Positions 37,743 through 46,817 of a stretch of 64,000 nucleotides of DNA are shown here, piece by piece; within the stretch, counting starts at the first letter, position 1; every line of letters begins with the position of its first letter. The stretch is from Providencia vermicola (GTDB taxonomy: Bacteria; Pseudomonadota; Gammaproteobacteria; Enterobacterales; Enterobacteriaceae). The stretch spans positions 208,228-272,227 of the forward strand of contig NZ_JAGSPI010000006.1 in NCBI RefSeq assembly GCF_020381325.1. Reading direction: 5' to 3'. The notes under the pieces are model-generated. The model worked only from the letters and a program-made list of their open reading frames with translations. It was not told where the DNA came from and did not search any database. Both the position numbers and the translations under genes were made by a program.

Positions 37743-38921
37743 TTAACGGGTCGCGATATTAATAAAAATCTGAGCGCCAATTAACAGGCAGTCATCGTCG
37801 ACAAAATAGGGGTTGGCGTGCAGATAGTTATTGATGCCTTTTGCTTGATTACCACTGCCTAAAAAGTACATGGCGCCAAGTTTATCTTTTGTGGCATTGA
37901 CCATAAAGCTGAAGTCTTCACTTCCTGTCATCGGCTTGCCATTTGACTCAATGTTTTCAACGGGTAAGAATGCCGCTGCTGCATCGTAAATCACTTTAGC
38001 GGCTTGTGGGTGGTTCACGACCGCAGGGTAACCACTGCACTCAAGTGTCGTTTTGAAACCGCCCGCTTCACTGCGTTCAACAATTTCTTTAAAGCTTGCT
38101 TTTAAGATTTTGTCGGTTTCCTCATCCATTGAACGAATGGTTCCACGTGCTTGAACATGATCTGCTAATGCATTTGGAATGGTTCCGCCGTTGATCATAC
38201 CGCAGCCAAAGACAGCAGGGCTAAAAGGATCGGTTTTTTTCGCAACAATATAATCCATGTAGTCGATAATACGTGTTGCTTCGCGAATGGCATCTAGCCC
38301 TTTATGGGGTGTTGAACCATGTGCAGAAACACCGTGTACATCCAGTGTCCAAGCTGAACCATAAGAGGACATTACGCCAGCGTTAAATTTGATACTGCCT
38401 GTTTCAAATGCCGCATCATTGTGTAAGCCATAAACCTCATCAACGCCATCCATACAGCCCATTTCAACCATTTTATTGGCGCCGGGAACACGCATGTCTT
38501 CTTCCGCCATTTGGAAGATAAAACGAACGTTATGGGTCAGTTCATCGCGGTTTTCACTTAGGTATTTTGCTGCGGTCAGTGCGATAGTCATATGGGTATC
38601 GTGACCACAGTTGTGGGCACAACCTTCATGAACAGAACTGTGTTCGTTACAGGTTAAATCAGGCATTTCAAGGCCATCGATATCGGTACGATAAGCAATT
38701 AAACGCTTAGCAGGGTCAATAATCAGATCAGCGGTAAAACCGGTATAACCTTCAAATAGACGAATGCTGTAGCCAAAACTTTGCATCAGCTCGCGGCAGT
38801 ATTGCGATGTTTTGAATTCTTGACCTGAGAGTTCAGGGATTTTATGTAAGTCTTGGCGCGTTTTTTTGCTAAATGTCTCAAGCGAAAAGAGTTTTTCACT
38901 AATATTGTACTTATTGGTCAT
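37743..38921 (-). CDS. M20 family amidohydrolase (392 aa)
   Basis: Peptidase M20D type, like hippurate hydrolase and N-acyl-amino-acid amidohydrolases. Metal site: Cys105 and His107 in NCGHDTH, Glu140-Glu141 in MAEED, His167 in GLHNDA, and the late His in NNYLHANPYF; lid domain has SAHGSTPHKGLDAI. No signal peptide, so cytosolic. It likely cleaves an amide bond of an N-acylated amino acid or similar. It has its own promoter region, since a terminator ends the upstream M20 operon. Ends at a strong terminator. Confidence 0.85.
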   Translation of the reverse strand: MTNKYNISEKLFSLETFSKKTRQDLHKIPELSGQEFKTSQYCRELMQSFGYSIRLFEGYTGFTADLIIDPAKRLIAYRTDIDGLEMPDLTCNEHSSVHEGCAHNCGHDTHMTIALTAAKYLSENRDELTHNVRFIFQMAEEDMRVPGANKMVEMGCMDGVDEVYGLHNDAAFETGSIKFNAGVMSSYGSAWTLDVHGVSAHGSTPHKGLDAIREATRIIDYMDYIVAKKTDPFSPAVFGCGMINGGTIPNALADHVQARGTIRSMDEETDKILKASFKEIVERSEAGGFKTTLECSGYPAVVNHPQAAKVIYDAAAAFLPVENIESNGKPMTGSEDFSFMVNATKDKLGAMYFLGSGNQAKGINNYLHANPYFVDDDCLLIGAQIFINIATR

Positions 38922-39432
38922 TACATTATTTCCCGTATACAGAAAGCAATTTTCATGCTGTTAAAAGGGGCCCTGGTGTAAGCGTGTTTAATTCTTGGTG
39001 TGGCTATGACATAACATCATTGCCATTTATTTTCAAAATAAGCCAAATTTCAGAAAATATCTGTTAGTGGCTATTGTTGATTATTATTGGTTAGCTAGAT
39101 TTTAACGTTAATATTCAGAAAGTATGCGTGATGGGGATCGTATTTATATCATATCAGTATTTCATGGCTCATGAAGAATTTAGATGGTAAGCAAAAGAAA
39201 TAAAGTAGAAAAATAAATTTAATTAAAAATGTATTAGATATCAGTATGTTTTGTGGTTTTGTTGTATGTTTTTTTAGATGGTTTTAGTTAGGTTTTTATG
39301 ATTTAAAAACGTTATTTAAAATAAGTTAATTGATTTGATAAATAAAGAATGCCCAATGAGACTAAATATATTTAAAAATAATCGTTGATAACGATAAATA
39401 AAAGAAAGGCGAGGAGGAGTGCATAAGAAATA
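38922..39432. other. AT-rich promoter region of the 392-aa M20 gene
   Basis: No gene recognised on either strand. Since a terminator closes the upstream operon at 39433, the promoter of the 392-residue hydrolase must lie here; no clear operator was identified. Confidence 0.4.
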
Positions 39433-39469
39433 CCCCTAAATATATGGCTTTTAGCAACATATTTAGGGG
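39433..39469 (-). terminator. terminator after the M20/DUF3100 operon
   Basis: 11-bp stem cccctaaatat/atatttagggg with a 15-base loop, just seven bases after the stop of the 441-residue hydrolase. The following T content on the minus strand is modest. Confidence 0.65.
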
Positions 39470-39475
39470 GGCAAA

Positions 39476-40801
39476 TTAATTTTTAAAGGAGCTGATAAAT
39501 GCGAGGTATTCTTCTTTGCTCATCAATGGCTTGTAATTATCCATAAGAGCATCAGCACCAGCAGCATCATCAAACAACAGGTCAATAATGGTCATTGCCA
39601 TCATTTGAGCTGGGCGGATATAGGCCATGTCATCATCAAATACCACGTAATCTTTACCATGTAATCCACCGCGAATTGCACCAATCCATGGGTGGCTCAC
39701 TGGCATGATGTGGGAAAGGTCGCCAGTATCTGTGCTGCCTGTCATATGTTCAGCAACCCAGACATTGTCTTCACCAATTAAGTCATGAGCATTGTGTTGT
39801 AGTAAGTCATTGAGTGTGTCGTTGTTATAAAGTGGCAAATAACCGGGTAAATCTTTTACCTCCACTTCAGCACCAACAGACATTGCCCCAGCAACCAGTG
39901 CACGAGTGATCCGCTCGTTAGCATCAACCATCGCAGGGACATTTGAGGCTCTGACATAACTTTCCATCCGCACATCACTTGGTGTGACATTCACTAAGTC
40001 ACCACCTTGGGTAATAATTGGGTGGAAACGGATATAATCTTTTTCTTGGAAGGTTTCGCGAATCGCATTTACCCCCATAATGCCCATCATGGCCGCATTC
40101 AGTGCGTTCACGCCTAAATGGGGTGCCGCTGCAGCATGGGAAGATTTACCTTTGTAGTTAATCAGTTTGCCAATGAACCCATTAGTGGTTGTAGACATCT
40201 CGATAAAACCGATATCACGTTCAGGCTTAACACTGGTTAAGTGGATTTGCATTGCCATATCCACATCATCAAACTCACCGAGGGAGATTAACTCGGGCTT
40301 GCCACCGATATAATTGATTTTTCCTTGTTCAATCAATTTATTTCGGTAGGCAAGCTCGACATATTCCTCAGCGGGAACTGCGAAGGGAACCACGTCCCCC
40401 GCGAGGTATTCCATTGCACCTGACTTAACCAGACCAATTGTCACCGCCATCATATTGGCAATTTGTGCATTGTGCCCACAGCAATGAGCCGCGCCTGTGA
40501 GGTCATCGGCATCAGGGTGCTCAGCACAAATGATGGCATCTAACTCGCCAATCACGGCAATACTGTGCTTGCTTCCTTTACCACCTTTTAAGCGTGCTTT
40601 AACACCCGTTAAGGCAAGTTGATTGCGGTAGTTGACGCCTAAAGCGGAAAATGCGGCTTCAACTTTTTTTGCTGTTTTGGTTTCTTTATAACCCAGTTCA
40701 GGCTCTGCCCAAATATCGTCTGCTAGCTTTTTGATTGTGTCTTTGTTAGACGCAATAGCTTCACATACTTTGGCTTTCAATTGGTCTTTGGTCATTGTCA
40801 T
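39476..40801 (-). CDS. M20 family amidohydrolase, AbgB-like (441 aa)
   Basis: A second M20 enzyme. Metal-site Cys-Gly-His in HCCGHNAQ, PAEEY, QIHLTS and a late His in GGLHGKDY; the dimerisation lid has KSSHAAAAPHLGVNALNA. In outline it resembles AbgB, the subunit of p-aminobenzoyl-glutamate hydrolase, more than the 392-residue neighbour. It follows the two membrane proteins by 19 bases, so transport and cleavage are probably coupled. Cytosolic, no signal peptide. Substrate unknown. Confidence 0.83.
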   Translation of the reverse strand: MTMTKDQLKAKVCEAIASNKDTIKKLADDIWAEPELGYKETKTAKKVEAAFSALGVNYRNQLALTGVKARLKGGKGSKHSIAVIGELDAIICAEHPDADDLTGAAHCCGHNAQIANMMAVTIGLVKSGAMEYLAGDVVPFAVPAEEYVELAYRNKLIEQGKINYIGGKPELISLGEFDDVDMAMQIHLTSVKPERDIGFIEMSTTTNGFIGKLINYKGKSSHAAAAPHLGVNALNAAMMGIMGVNAIRETFQEKDYIRFHPIITQGGDLVNVTPSDVRMESYVRASNVPAMVDANERITRALVAGAMSVGAEVEVKDLPGYLPLYNNDTLNDLLQHNAHDLIGEDNVWVAEHMTGSTDTGDLSHIMPVSHPWIGAIRGGLHGKDYVVFDDDMAYIRPAQMMAMTIIDLLFDDAAGADALMDNYKPLMSKEEYLAFISSFKN

Positions 40802-40820
40802 GGTTAATATTTTCCTCTAT

Positions 40821-41297
40821 TTAGATAACGCCACTCCATGAAAGAGTCACTTGACCAATAAGTGCAGCGAATAAGAATGTTCCCGTGAATACCGCCAGTG
40901 AAACTGGAATAATCCGCCAAGAGATGGCTTTAAATTTTTCGATATCTTTACCGAGTGAAAGACCTGCAAATGCCAGTACCGTGGTACTAATAACAGCAAG
41001 TGAAATTTTGCCTGTCATTGCGATCATTTCTTTATCGTAAGGGAATAATGGTGAACACAGGCCCGCAGCAATGAGGGATACCCAGAAAATAACGGGCAAT
41101 TTACCTAATGGTGGGATTTGTGCGATTAAGTACGCCACAAATGACATACCGCCTAAAAGTGCCATCGCGATTAGCGAGTCGCTAAAGACTGCGCCAAAGC
41201 TACCCCGGCCATAGATTGAACCGCCCAGTGCATCACCCAATGAGGTGAAGATGATAACTAATACGATGATTATTGCAATTTCTGCCATCTTTTTCAT
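40821..41297 (-). CDS. small membrane protein, DUF340/LysO-like partner of DUF3100 protein
   Basis: 158 residues, four to five membrane helices. SLAVISTTVLAFAGLSLGKDIEKF then SWRIIPVSLAVFTGTFLFA recall the DUF340/LysO-type helical repeat; this family call is tentative. It starts 12 bases after the DUF3100 gene and precedes an M20 hydrolase by 19 bases. It probably forms a two-subunit carrier with its neighbour. Confidence 0.6.
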   Translation of the reverse strand: MKKMAEIAIIIVLVIIFTSLGDALGGSIYGRGSFGAVFSDSLIAMALLGGMSFVAYLIAQIPPLGKLPVIFWVSLIAAGLCSPLFPYDKEMIAMTGKISLAVISTTVLAFAGLSLGKDIEKFKAISWRIIPVSLAVFTGTFLFAALIGQVTLSWSGVI

Positions 41298-41309
41298 GAT
41301 TTCGTATCC

Positions 41310-42098
41310 TTATTCTGTATCTGCTGATGCCATTGCACGTTTTCTTTTCAGTTTGTTGTACAAGAAAGAGGCAAAAGGTAAGGAGAAGAAAATGTAGATG
41401 TACAGACCTAAAACGGAAGACATCAAGTTTGCGGATGATGAAAATGCTTGGATATCCGCTGCATGTTGAGGGTAAAGTTCGAGTAGAGGTGCAACAGATG
41501 CAGCTAACATTGAACCACTACCAACACCAGCACCCATGGCTAATGCAAGTGGGCTCATAATATCGAGTCCTGCAATAACACTGGCAATAATCCCCATCCA
41601 AACTGCACCGTATAATGTACCGCAGATGTACATTGCCATGACGCCACGGCCTTCTGGCGAACTTAAACCGTATTTCGCTTCGATGATAGCGATGTTAGGT
41701 TCACGACCAATAGAGTAGGTTGCTCCAACGGCTTCACGTCCCATACCTAACATAATGGCGAGCGGTAAACCGAGCAGGATAGTACCGATAAAGTGGCCAA
41801 CTTCCTGAAGGATCAGCGCGCCACCTGCCTGAATAATTTTTTCCCAAGATGCACCAACAGAGGTGCTTAATTTTGCAATTAAGATAACTAACGCGACACT
41901 CATAATTGAGCTAGCACGTGCCATGTTTTGTTCATTAAGAATTTTGAATTTTGGGAAACTGACAATACCACCCATCAACATGGAATAAAGCATTGGAAAA
42001 ACCATCACGAGACTGATTTTAATTTGCCCTATTGCTTCCGAAAGAAGAATGATAAGTAAGCTAACCAAAAGCAACTTACTATCTTTTAATATACCCAT
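41310..42098 (-). CDS. DUF3100-type membrane protein
   Basis: The start MGILKDSKLLLVSLL at 42098 has AAAGG seven bases upstream; a longer reading from 42227 adds an unlikely N-terminus. 262 residues, about seven to eight helices. Marks are SEAIGQIKISLVMVFPMLYS, GREAVGATYSIGREPNIAII and GMGAGVGSGSMLAAS-like (ALAMGAGVGSGSMLAAS), which I associate with DUF3100 proteins found beside amidohydrolases. First gene of the operon. A carrier for the M20 substrate is the best guess. Confidence 0.65.
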   Translation of the reverse strand: MGILKDSKLLLVSLLIILLSEAIGQIKISLVMVFPMLYSMLMGGIVSFPKFKILNEQNMARASSIMSVALVILIAKLSTSVGASWEKIIQAGGALILQEVGHFIGTILLGLPLAIMLGMGREAVGATYSIGREPNIAIIEAKYGLSSPEGRGVMAMYICGTLYGAVWMGIIASVIAGLDIMSPLALAMGAGVGSGSMLAASVAPLLELYPQHAADIQAFSSSANLMSSVLGLYIYIFFSLPFASFLYNKLKRKRAMASADTE

Positions 42099-42803
42099 AG
42101 TGTTACCTTTCATTGGAAATGTTTTTAAGAGTAATTCGTATATATTTATAATAAAAAGCATTATTTGCGTATTCATACTATCCACGAAACTATTTTCCTG
42201 ACAATATTCCGAAAAAGTCTCAGGCATGCCTAAAAGGCATGGTTAAAAATCATAAATTAATATTTATTAATAAATTAAAATAAAGAGAATTATTCTCAAT
42301 TGGTTTTCTGGCAATATTCTTTTATTTTTCATTGAGATATAAAAAATATGTTAATTTTTTAACATGTTGTTCCATAAGCGTTTTTGATTGCTTGCTGAAT
42401 TTTAGTAAAAAAACGTTAATTCATAGGAGAATGTGATTTTGCTCTTGTTTTTCTATTCACTATAAAAAAATAACCAATTTAAATTTATTTATATAATGAT
42501 GAAAATTGAATTTTAAATAGCGTTAATGGTGAGTTTTTTGTTTTTTTGTTTTTATTTTAATCTGTCAGGTGTGTTATTTTAGGAATAATTATCTATCGGT
42601 GATTTTGTTTATTATTCTAAAATAAATTTGATAATTTAAAATATACCTACATTGGCAGGGGTTTTTGATCAAGATCTCAAAATTGAACATTTGTTAATTG
42701 AAAAGCAAGAATGGGGGAGTAATTTGAAGTTAAGTCTGTGTGATTAGACAAAAATGTCTCGGGCTAGAGTGAGCGACTTAACCCGAGTGGAATTTCAACA
42801 TGA
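42099..42803. other. AT-rich spacer upstream of the DUF3100 operon
   Basis: About 700 bases with no convincing gene. It must hold the DUF3100 operon promoter and the end region of the minus-strand dehydrogenase. No clear terminator or operator was singled out. Confidence 0.4.
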
Positions 42804-44243
42804 TTAATCGATTTCTGTTAAGTAATATTTGACAGTCTGTCGTGCTCCAAGTGTTAACAATTGTTGGTATGCAGTTTTTATTTTATTAACAATATTATTG
42901 TCTTGTGATATTTCAGCGCTAAATATTGCATCAATTTTTAATAGGGCATCAACGGCATCCAAAGATGTACCATGGCGTTGATAAATTTTCGAAAACTCGT
43001 CGCTAAGTGGGTCTTTGATAGGAATAGGTTCTCCGTCCTCATTGATACCACTGACATACCTCATCCAAGCGGCAACGCCTAAAGCAAGTAATGGGTAGTC
43101 TGATCCCTTTTTTTGGTGCCAAAGTATAGAGTCGAGTAGGCGCTGAGGTAGTTTTTGGCTACCATCAACGGCTATCTGTGCTGTTTTATGTTTAATTGCT
43201 CGATTAGCAAAGCGAGTTAATAACTGTTGGGCATATTGGTTAAGATCAATATTATCAGGCAAGCTGAGGGTCGGTTTTTGTTCGGTTAGCATGATGCGCT
43301 GTACGATTTGGTAGTAATCCTGATTTTGCATGGCATCTGATATAAACTCATAACCGCCTAAACAGCCTAAATAAGCCAGGAATGAATGGCTGCCATTTAA
43401 CATTCTTAGCTTCATCATTTCATAAGGAGCCACATCCTTAACAAATTGCGCTCCAACATAGTGCCAATCAGGTCGACCGTTCGCAAAGCAATCTTCAATA
43501 ACCCATTGCCGAAATGGCTCACTGATAACCGCACAAGGATCGTCCTCACCTGTTAATTGCTTGATTTCATCAAAAGAATCTTCGGTCATCGCAGGGACTA
43601 TTCTGTCCACCATCGTGCTTGGAAATGTGATATTTCGCTTAATCCACAATGTTAATTCACTATCTTGTTGTGCAGCCAAACTTAATATAGCATTTCGTGT
43701 AACCTCACCATTATTTCTAATGTTATCGCAAGAAAGTATGGTGACAGGGGGAAGATTTTGTTGAAAACGTATTTTGAGGGCGGCAAGGATATAGCCTAAA
43801 ACAGACTCTGGCGTTTCAGGATAGGCGATATCGTGGCGTATTGCAGGATGTAATAAATTGAGTTTATTCGTTGAAGGATCAGTGCAATAGCCTTTTTCTG
43901 TTATTGTCAAAGAGATTATTGCAGTCTCAGGTGCTGCCATTTTTTCAATCACGGCATGTACCCCATCAATACGTGGGTGCATCGCTTCTTTTACTGAATT
44001 AATCCGTGTTAGCGTGGTTTTTTCTTCATCTTTTTCTAATAGTACGTAAGTACAGTGACGTTTCTTCAGCTGGCGGATAAGTTCTGCACCGCGCGCCGAC
44101 ATTAAGTTTATTTCGCAATATCCCCAATCAGATTGAGATTGTTCAATTAATAGATGTGTATAAAGTGCTTGATGAGCACGATGAAATGCCCCGAAACCAA
44201 GATGTACTATTCGGGGAACTAACTGATGCCTGTTGTTATCCAT
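42804..44243 (-). CDS. mannitol-dehydrogenase-family polyol/uronate oxidoreductase
   Basis: Start ATG at 44243 with GGGAG five bases upstream; 479 residues. N-terminal Rossmann domain begins IVHLGFGAFHRAHQALY, and the C-terminal helical domain has KLRMLNGSHSFLAYLG with the Lys-Asn-His catalytic set of the long-chain mannitol dehydrogenase family (UxuB fructuronate reductase, UxaB, YdfI). It reversibly oxidises a polyol or reduces a keto-sugar acid with NAD(H). It is divergent from the permease/NagB/NagA-like genes and shares a control region with paired palindromes. Confidence 0.87.
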   Translation of the reverse strand: MDNNRHQLVPRIVHLGFGAFHRAHQALYTHLLIEQSQSDWGYCEINLMSARGAELIRQLKKRHCTYVLLEKDEEKTTLTRINSVKEAMHPRIDGVHAVIEKMAAPETAIISLTITEKGYCTDPSTNKLNLLHPAIRHDIAYPETPESVLGYILAALKIRFQQNLPPVTILSCDNIRNNGEVTRNAILSLAAQQDSELTLWIKRNITFPSTMVDRIVPAMTEDSFDEIKQLTGEDDPCAVISEPFRQWVIEDCFANGRPDWHYVGAQFVKDVAPYEMMKLRMLNGSHSFLAYLGCLGGYEFISDAMQNQDYYQIVQRIMLTEQKPTLSLPDNIDLNQYAQQLLTRFANRAIKHKTAQIAVDGSQKLPQRLLDSILWHQKKGSDYPLLALGVAAWMRYVSGINEDGEPIPIKDPLSDEFSKIYQRHGTSLDAVDALLKIDAIFSAEISQDNNIVNKIKTAYQQLLTLGARQTVKYYLTEID

Positions 44244-44302
44244 TATCACTCCCTACCATAAAAAGAATATGTGCTACGCACACTTTACTGTTTCTATTTT
44301 TA

Positions 44303-44318
44303 AAAACAATTATGTTTT
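44303..44318. promoter_or_regulatory. candidate operator 1, upstream of the dehydrogenase
   Basis: Palindrome AAAACAATTATGTTTT, arms AAAACA/TGTTTT around ATTA. Its central 12-mer aacaattatgtt is repeated exactly at 44553-44564, near the other promoter. Confidence 0.6.
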
Positions 44319-44550
44319 AAATTTAAGGTGAAAATAAAAAAGTGTCATGAATAATAAAATTGTACAACGTTAAAATTTTTATTAAAGAAATAATTTGTTT
44401 ATAATTTTAATGTATTGATTTAAATGTATATTTGTTTGTTTAATAAAATTAAAACTTAGATGTTTGAGTAGAAGAGAAAATTGAATTATTCAAATAATAA
44501 CGCTGCTTTATCGATTAAATTTGATTCCGATCTCATTTTTAAATAAATTA

Positions 44551-44566
44551 AGAACAATTATGTTCT
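44551..44566. promoter_or_regulatory. candidate operator 2, upstream of the MHS permease
   Basis: Palindrome AGAACAATTATGTTCT, same centre as operator 1, about 105 bases before the permease start. Likely bound by the ROK protein encoded at 48169 or another local regulator. Confidence 0.6.
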
Positions 44567-44613
44567 AAAATAATTATCTCAGTGTTAGTTTCAATAGTGC
44601 GCGCTTTTTGTCC

Positions 44614-44631
44614 GTTTTGTTTGAACAAAAC
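44614..44631. promoter_or_regulatory. 18-bp palindrome before the MHS permease
   Basis: Perfect inverted repeat GTTTTGTTTGAACAAAAC, 40 bases before the permease ATG. It differs in sequence and spacing from the two operator candidates, so it may bind a second regulator or form an mRNA leader hairpin. Confidence 0.5.
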
Positions 44632-44670
44632 ATACCTCAAATAATGTATTCCTAAAATGTAGGGGGCAGT

Positions 44671-46008
44671 ATGAGTGACACTATTTCAGAACAATTAGCC
44701 ACAGATACCGCGGTTGACAAGCCCGCGGCAGATAAAAAAACGATTAGAAAAGTGATGATGGCAAGCGTGTCAGGCACTGTAATTGAATGGTATGACTATT
44801 CACTCTATGGCGCAGCAGCAGGATTGGTGATTAACAAACTTTATTTTCCAAACTTATCACCAACAATTGCAACGCTGGCTGCATTTTTAACTTTTGCCGT
44901 CGGTTTTATTTCCCGACCACTCGGTGGCGTGATTATTGCCCATATTGGTGACCGATATGGGCGAAAACCTGCACTCATTTTTGCAATTGTCTTAATGGGG
45001 ATTGCGACATTAGCGCTTGGGTTATTACCCACGTATTACCATATCGGCATATGGGCAACGATTGCCCTGGTCGTTATTCGGTTAATGCAAGGGTTTGGAT
45101 CAGGGGCTGAATTAGCAGGGGCGCAAACCTTTGTGGCGGAATATGTCCCCATGAAGCAGCGGGGCTTCTATACATCGCTAATTAATGCTTCGACGGGGAT
45201 TGCAATTTTGCTCTCCACTGCCGCATTTTTTGCCGTGACGCAGCTACCCGATGAAGCTTTTATGAGTTGGGGATGGCGGATACCTTTCTTGTTATCCATC
45301 GTTTTATTTATTGTTGCGATTTATATCCGCAAGCAATTAGATGAAACACCTGAATACGTTAAATCCGTTGAAAAAGCGGAGAAAGAGAAAAAAGAGCAAA
45401 AGATCCCAATTAAAGAACTTTTTATACACAGCCGAAAAAATTTATTGTGTGGCTTCTTCAGTTTAGCGGGGCACCAAGCAAATGGTTATGTTCTTAGTGT
45501 GTTTAGTATTAGCTATCTGACCAATACATTAGGAATGGAGAAATCAGATGGATTGATGGCGTTAATGGTTGCTGTGCTGGTGAATACAATAATGACGCCT
45601 GTCATGGGGCGTTTAACGGATAAATACGGAACTACGACCATTTTCTCTTTCGGCGCTATTTTCTTAGGTGCTTTTGCCTTTCCTTTATTTTGGTTTTTGG
45701 GAAGTGGCAGTTTAGTACTCGCAACGCTCGGTATGTGTATTGCGTATGGTATTGGACACGGTGCTACGTCAGGCGCACAAGGTGCATTCTTAGCCAATTT
45801 ATTCCCAACACAATATCGTTATTCAGGTATTGCACTTTCACGTGAATTAAACAGTGTGATTTTCGCAGGATCAACCCCCGTCATTGCGGCAGCACTTGTT
45901 ACTGTTGGTGATGGCAAACCCACCTATGTTGTTTATTACCTGATTTTCTGTTGTGTACTGACGTTAGCCGCAGTGCAAATGGCGAAAAATTTAAAACAGC
46001 ATCAATAA
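44671..46008 (+). CDS. MFS permease, metabolite:H+ symporter (MHS) family
   Basis: 445 residues, 12 helices. SVSGTVIEWYDYSLYGAAAG and SRPLGGVIIAHIGDRYGRKPAL are the MHS marks shared by ShiA, KgtP and ProP; GFGSGAELAGAQTF and the long central loop with EKAEKEKKEQK follow. It imports a small organic acid or zwitterion with H+. RBS AGGGGG. First gene of the set with NagB-like and NagA-like enzymes. It does not phosphorylate its substrate, unlike a PTS. Confidence 0.88.
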   Translation: MSDTISEQLATDTAVDKPAADKKTIRKVMMASVSGTVIEWYDYSLYGAAAGLVINKLYFPNLSPTIATLAAFLTFAVGFISRPLGGVIIAHIGDRYGRKPALIFAIVLMGIATLALGLLPTYYHIGIWATIALVVIRLMQGFGSGAELAGAQTFVAEYVPMKQRGFYTSLINASTGIAILLSTAAFFAVTQLPDEAFMSWGWRIPFLLSIVLFIVAIYIRKQLDETPEYVKSVEKAEKEKKEQKIPIKELFIHSRKNLLCGFFSLAGHQANGYVLSVFSISYLTNTLGMEKSDGLMALMVAVLVNTIMTPVMGRLTDKYGTTTIFSFGAIFLGAFAFPLFWFLGSGSLVLATLGMCIAYGIGHGATSGAQGAFLANLFPTQYRYSGIALSRELNSVIFAGSTPVIAAALVTVGDGKPTYVVYYLIFCCVLTLAAVQMAKNLKQHQ

Positions 46009-46049
46009 GGCCATTTGTGGTCGTATCAATATTTAAATATGAGGTTCGT

Positions 46050-46793
46050 ATGAATATTACTATTTCCGACACGAAACATGCATTAGGTGAAAAAGCCAGT
46101 AAAGCTGGAGCACAAGCCATTAAACAAGCAATGCGCGAAAAAAGCGAAATTGCCATTATTGTTGCCACTGGTGCCAGTCAGTTTGAGATGTTGGATTGCT
46201 TAATTAAAGAAGATATAGATTGGTCAAGGGTGACTATTTTTCACCTAGATGAGTACATTGGCCTTGATGAGACTCATCCAGCGAGTTTTCGCCGTTATTT
46301 GCAGGAACGTTTAGTGGATAAATTACCCATGTTACACCAATTTATTGGTGTGAATGGTTCTGCTGCTGATATTGGAAAGGAAATTCAAAGACTTAACGAG
46401 ATTATCGCGCAGTATGAAATTGATGTCTGTTTTGCTGGTATTGGTGAAAATGCGCACTTAGCATTTAATGATCCCCCCGCTGATTTTCATGCCACCTCTG
46501 CATATCTTGTTGTTAATCTTGATGAAGATTGTAGACGACAACAACTGGGTGAAAAATGGTTCGCGAGTTTAGATGAGGTGCCTAAACAGGCTATCTCAAT
46601 GAGCATTCCACAGATCATGCGTTCAAAATCATTAATACTGAGTATTCCTGATTTACGAAAAGCGATGGCGGTTAAAAACACACTTGAAGGTGAAATCACC
46701 CCTCGCGTGCCTGCATCTATTGTTCAAAATCATGCCCAATGCCAAATATTTTTAGATCAAGATTCTGCGTCATTGCTATCAAAGATTGATTAA
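46050..46793 (+). CDS. NagB-like (glucosamine-6-phosphate deaminase family) protein
   Basis: Start ATG at 46050 with GAGG five bases upstream; the longer frame runs into the permease gene. 247 residues, NagB/6-phosphogluconolactonase fold. ATGASQFEMLDCL is the phosphate-binding turn, FHLDEYIGL holds the first catalytic Asp, and GIGENAHLAFNDPP is the active-site loop. Compared with E. coli NagB (NDGHIAFNEP) the Asp141 position is Asn and Glu148 is Asp, while His143 is kept; this places it with YieK-like relatives of less certain activity. Stop lies 24 bases before the next start. Confidence 0.82.
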   Translation: MNITISDTKHALGEKASKAGAQAIKQAMREKSEIAIIVATGASQFEMLDCLIKEDIDWSRVTIFHLDEYIGLDETHPASFRRYLQERLVDKLPMLHQFIGVNGSAADIGKEIQRLNEIIAQYEIDVCFAGIGENAHLAFNDPPADFHATSAYLVVNLDEDCRRQQLGEKWFASLDEVPKQAISMSIPQIMRSKSLILSIPDLRKAMAVKNTLEGEITPRVPASIVQNHAQCQIFLDQDSASLLSKID

Positions 46794-46817
46794 GGAAAAG
46801 CATTGAAGGAACAAATT

